Assembly: GCF_000972845.2 (NCBI RefSeq)
Contig: NW_020852928.1
Location: 62,001-126,000, forward strand
Source of the DNA: Larimichthys crocea
Lineage: Eukaryota > Chordata > Actinopteri > Sciaenidae
Length of the DNA stretch: 64,000 bases
Direction of reading: 5' to 3'
Shown piece after piece: positions 60,742 through 64,000 of this stretch. The notes beneath the pieces were generated by a model. The model ran no database searches. It was not told the DNA's origin and saw nothing but the letters and a program-made list of their open reading frames with translations. Positions within the stretch are counted from its first letter, which is position 1; every line of letters begins with the position of its first letter. The translations under genes were made by a program, and so were the position numbers.

Positions 60742-61170
60742 CAGGGGTCTTCAACTGGGGGTCCGTGACCCCTAGGGGGTCCGCAGAGGTACAGTGAACC
60801 CTCGTTTATCGCGGGGGATACGTTCCAAAAATAGCCCGCAATAAACGAAATCCGCGAAGTAAGTTTTACAATTATTATACATGTTTTAAGGCCGTAAAAC
60901 CCCTAACCACACACTTTTATACACCTTTTTACATGCATTTTGTACAGTACTTCCTTAATCAGGACGCAGTGCGGTTCTCCCTTAGCCGATTTAGGACGCA
61001 GAACACAATGCGCGCTCATACTGTACAGTACGCAGTAAAAAAAAAGCATGCAAAATTACACTGATAAAAATCCGCGAAACAGCGAGTCCGCGAAAAGTGA
61101 ACCGCGATATAGCGAGGGATCACTGTACTGCAGTCGGTCCGCCAATTTTTGTTAAAATAATTTGTGAGAA
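60742..61170 (+). mobile_element. hAT-like left end carrying a nested element
   Basis: Starts CAGGGGTCTTCAACTGGGGG TCCGTGACCCCTAGGGGGTCC, a common form of hAT terminus, interrupted at 60790 by a pogo/Tigger-like MITE and resuming at 61126 (CTGCAGTCGGTCCGCC). The right end was not found. Confidence 0.55.
60792..61125. mobile_element. Pogo/Tigger-like MITE with TA duplication
   Basis: Inverted ends CAGTGAACCCTCGTTTATCG CGG and CAGTGATCCCTCGCTATATC GCGG, with TA on both sides (60790-60791, 61126-61127). Sub-terminal TCCGCGAA repeats. 334 bp, non-coding. Confidence 0.88.
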
Positions 61171-61428
61171 TTAAAAAATATAACAAAAAATTATATATGA
61201 TACTAACATAACATGGCCAGCAACTACAGTATAGGGAAAAAAAGAAAAGGTGAGGAAAGGTGTTGGGTGAAACACAGCAGTTCTTTGAACATAAATCAAT
61301 AACTTAATGTAAGTTGATGAAGTGAAGCTGAATGGATACATTTGTCACATTTAATGAGGTGAAATAAAAGGTGAATATAGTAAATATAAAAGTTATTATA
61401 GGCCAGGCCTAAAATGTGACACATTTAA

Positions 61429-61430
<2 letters not shown>

Positions 61431-61464
<34 letters not shown>

Positions 61465-61466
61465 AA
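61431..61466. repeat. (AAC)n microsatellite
   Basis: Twelve or so units. Confidence 0.9.
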
Positions 61467-61489
61467 CAAACATATGGAGGTCCCTGTTC

Positions 61490-62095
61490 TGTTTGTTTAT
61501 CACCCAAGGGGTCTGCTTTACACCAAATAAACTGGATAATAGATTTAAGGACTGGACAGCTAAAGGAATAACGGCTTTATGCAACGTAATAAAGAAAGGA
61601 ACAATGCTCAGTTTGAAATACTTAAAGAGAAATATCCATTAGAGAAACAGGACTTCTATCGATATCTGCGGATGCGGTATTATGTTAATGTAAAGGTGAA
61701 AGATGTAACTGAGAGTTCATGTTTCATAGAAGTGTTCAGAAAAGCCTATAATTCAAATACTTTTGGTACAGTTATTTAAGCGTGTATAAGGCCTGTCAAA
61801 TCTTAAAGTTTGTTCAACTGACTATGTCAAAACTAAATGGTAGAAGGAAGAAGGTGTAAGCATATCAGAGGAAGAGTGGACAACAATTTGGAGATACCAA
61901 TGTACCATCTCACAGAAATGGAGGGAGTTTGGTTGGAAATGTCTGATAAGATATTACATCACATCATGGCCTATTTTCTTAAAAAAAATTCAGGACCTGT
62001 AACATACATCACTATATACACTGTACTATATCTGAAATGCACTGTACAGAAGAGTATGTTTGATGCAGGTTGTCAATAAAGAATAAATTAAAAAA
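61490..62095 (+). pseudogene. L1-like LINE, 3' part with A-rich tail
   Basis: Reads FKDWTAKGITALCNV and, after a frame change, FEILKEKYPLEKQDFYRYLR MRYYV. This is the W-x-x-x-G-h...F..L...Y.h....FF+YLQ+R pattern of L1-type ORF2. The later part is decayed and ends near an AATAAATTAAAAAAATAAAA tail at 62080-62102. Confidence 0.65.
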
Positions 62096-62102
62096 ATAAA
62101 AA

Positions 62103-63110
62103 ACTCAGAGAATCCAGAGAAATCTCTGCGTGTAAGGGACAAGGCAAAAACCAACACTGGATGGCTGTGACCTTCAACCCCTCAGACAGTGCTGCATTAA
62201 TTAGTTCAGACTCTAACATGCAAAGAGAAAGCCAGATATTGAATAATGTTCAGAAAAACTGTTGACTTCTTCAGGGCTCACCTCATCTGAGAGGGACTGA
62301 CAAAGTCATGGTCAGGCTAACAAGGTAAAGGATCATCCAGATTGTTACTAATGCAAAGTTCAAATGTCATCTTGCATATCTGTGAAGGCGCCATCAATAA
62401 AAGCAGTGTAGTTGCTGATCGCCTCACCTTTTCCTTTCTAGAGTAGACTCATGCTGATCTCAAGGAGTTAGGCCAACACAGAATCACATGTCTGTCTCAT
62501 TTAAATGGATTTGTTCCTCAGTCAGTCAGTCTGTCTCTTTTACTTTCTAGAGTAGGTACAAGCTACACCAAATGCATGAAAAAGGTGAAAGGCCTTATCT
62601 AGAGCCAGTATTAAGTTTTTCAGGAGAGAAACACAAGGAAACACTTGGGACAACACCAGAGTACTCTCCCAGCTGCAACACAACCACAGCTGAAAGCTTC
62701 CATACAGACTAGAGACCATCTTGCAAAGGGATCACCCAGCTGTGACACATAAGTAGGATATTCAGTAATCATTACAACGTGATTATTACATGAATATTGA
62801 GTACTTGCTGGACTGAGCACCGAAATGGGGAACAGGTGAAGAGTCAATAAACTCTGTTTTTCAAACACTGTGAATCGCCGCAACCATCAAAGGCCCTTGA
62901 TGTGCGTTAGAATGCTAAATTAACTCCAGACACACACAGATGTATGCCCTTTCCAGGTTTATGCCTGGTGGAGATAAAAAAAACAAACAACAACAACAAT
63001 AGAATTATTCCCTCACGATGGGCCAGTTTTCTGAGAACAGTCTGTGGGCAGCCCAAGGCAATGACACCCATCAGATAAAGACAGAAAAACTAAACACAAG
63101 GAAAGAAGTG
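62103..63110. other. No gene recognised
   Basis: Contains the second half of the ~48-bp pair (62449-62497) and short chance frames. Confidence 0.4.
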
Positions 63111-63124
63111 TGGACCCTGCTAAC

Positions 63125-63515
63125 CCTCCCTGACTGCCTCTTTGCAGGCTGCACTGAACTTCTGCAATATATTATATCCATGTGCACATATATTTGCACA
63201 TCATCTCCCAGGACCTCAAGTGAAGAAAGCCCAGCAGAGGATGTACTTCCTGAAGAAATTCATCACCTGCCAAAGACAATTCTGGTGCACTTCTACAACT
63301 CCATCACCATCTTGTACACTGCTGCTACTGCCTAAGGCCGTCGTCAGCTGAGACAACCTGTACTCCTCCAAGACTTTGAGATGTGTGGGTGGGATTGTGG
63401 CTAACCCCTCACACCTTGGGCCCAAACGTTTTGGGACACTTCCCTCTGGCAGGAAGCTGTAGTCCATCAGGACCAAAACCTCATGCCACAAGAACAGTTT
63501 TTCCCAGTCAGCTGT
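63125..63515 (+). pseudogene. LINE ORF2 C-terminal fragment, plus strand
   Basis: Reads VKKAQQRMYFLKKFITCQ and, after frame changes, SIRTKTSCHKNSF. It matches the end of ORF2 of APE-type fish LINEs (QQRMYFLRRL, then LPSGRR-R-I-KT-RHKNSFFP). Stops are present. Confidence 0.7.
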
Positions 63516-63765
63516 TGGAATGAAGGACCTGTGGTAGAGCTCCTTCTTACATGGTGGGAGTAGCAGTTTGTTGCTGAAGGAGCTGTTTAAGGCCTCCACA
63601 GTCTCATGCTGGAGGTGAGAGGAGTTGTTCATGATGTCAGCTTTGCTAACTTCCTCCTCTCCCCACTTCCTCTATGGAGTCTAGGGGACAGTCCAGGACA
63701 GAGCTGGACCTCTTGATCAGTTTGTTGAGTCTTTCTCTGTCTCTCTCTCTCTGAGTTATTGTAGA
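63512..63765 (-). pseudogene. LINE ORF2 C-terminal fragment, minus strand
   Basis: Minus-strand text reads SSSVLDCPLDSIEEV, then NNSSHLQHETVEALNSSFSN KLLLPPCKKELYHRSFIPTA. This is the equivalent C-terminal end of another APE-type LINE. It meets the plus-strand fragment end to end. Confidence 0.7.
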
Positions 63766-64000
63766 TTCTAATCTGTCACCTCTTCATACAATAACATAAC
63801 TTACTGACTCACTGCACTGGACACCAATATTTCATTGTGAGTATTTCATTTGTGCAGAGAAACACTGTCAGCATATTAACTTCACAATAAGCAGTGTAGA
63901 TTGTATTTATCTCATGTTGCATTATCAATAACCGCTTCCAGCATTTTTATTAATGTACTCTCTCATCTTCATGTAAAAATTTGAATTGTGAGAAGTGAAT

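Overview
The window looks like nuclear DNA of a teleost fish, probably a percomorph. The evidence is vertebrate-style split genes with GT/AG introns, long (CA)n microsatellites, and a dense mix of fish-type transposons: hAT, Tc1/mariner, PIF/Harbinger-like, L2-like and L1-like LINEs, and tRNA-derived SINEs. There is no operon structure, CRISPR array or prokaryotic feature.

Three host genes can be supported, all on the minus strand. (1) polr1c, the shared Pol I/Pol III subunit AC40, occupies 109-4220. Its first five coding exons (173 codons) are present and the rest lies beyond the left edge. (2) gprin2, a neuronal G-protein-binding protein, has a single coding exon at 9871-11415 and a possible upstream non-coding exon ending at 20456. 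(3) ndst2, heparan sulfate N-deacetylase/N-sulfotransferase, runs from 42009 down to 29320. I could follow it through 13 coding exons that join in frame to 906 codons. A GC-rich segment near 60.04-60.15 kb with a YY1-type motif and a good donor may be its untranslated first exon, which would make 42-60 kb its first intron.

Layout: 0-4.3 kb polr1c; 4.5-8 kb transposons and a foldback; 9.9-11.4 kb gprin2; 12.7-17 kb a long but broken L2-like LINE; 17-29 kb intergenic or gprin2 upstream DNA with LINE, SINE, MITE and Tc1 debris; 29.3-42 kb ndst2 with repeat-filled introns; 42-60 kb mostly repeats, including a three-level transposon nest (49.8-51.2 kb) and a hAT copy with perfect 8-bp target duplications (52.2-53.0 kb); 60-64 kb a candidate promoter followed by nested and opposed transposon fragments.

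The genes act in unrelated processes (RNA polymerase assembly, neurite signalling, heparan sulfate synthesis). gprin2 and ndst2 both lie on chromosome 10 in human, which fits conserved synteny. I found no new multi-gene system. The most useful observations are the (TG)n tracts against three ndst2 3' splice sites, transposon nests whose empty sites can be rebuilt exactly, and a ~635-bp near-identical direct duplication partly inside the last ndst2 intron.
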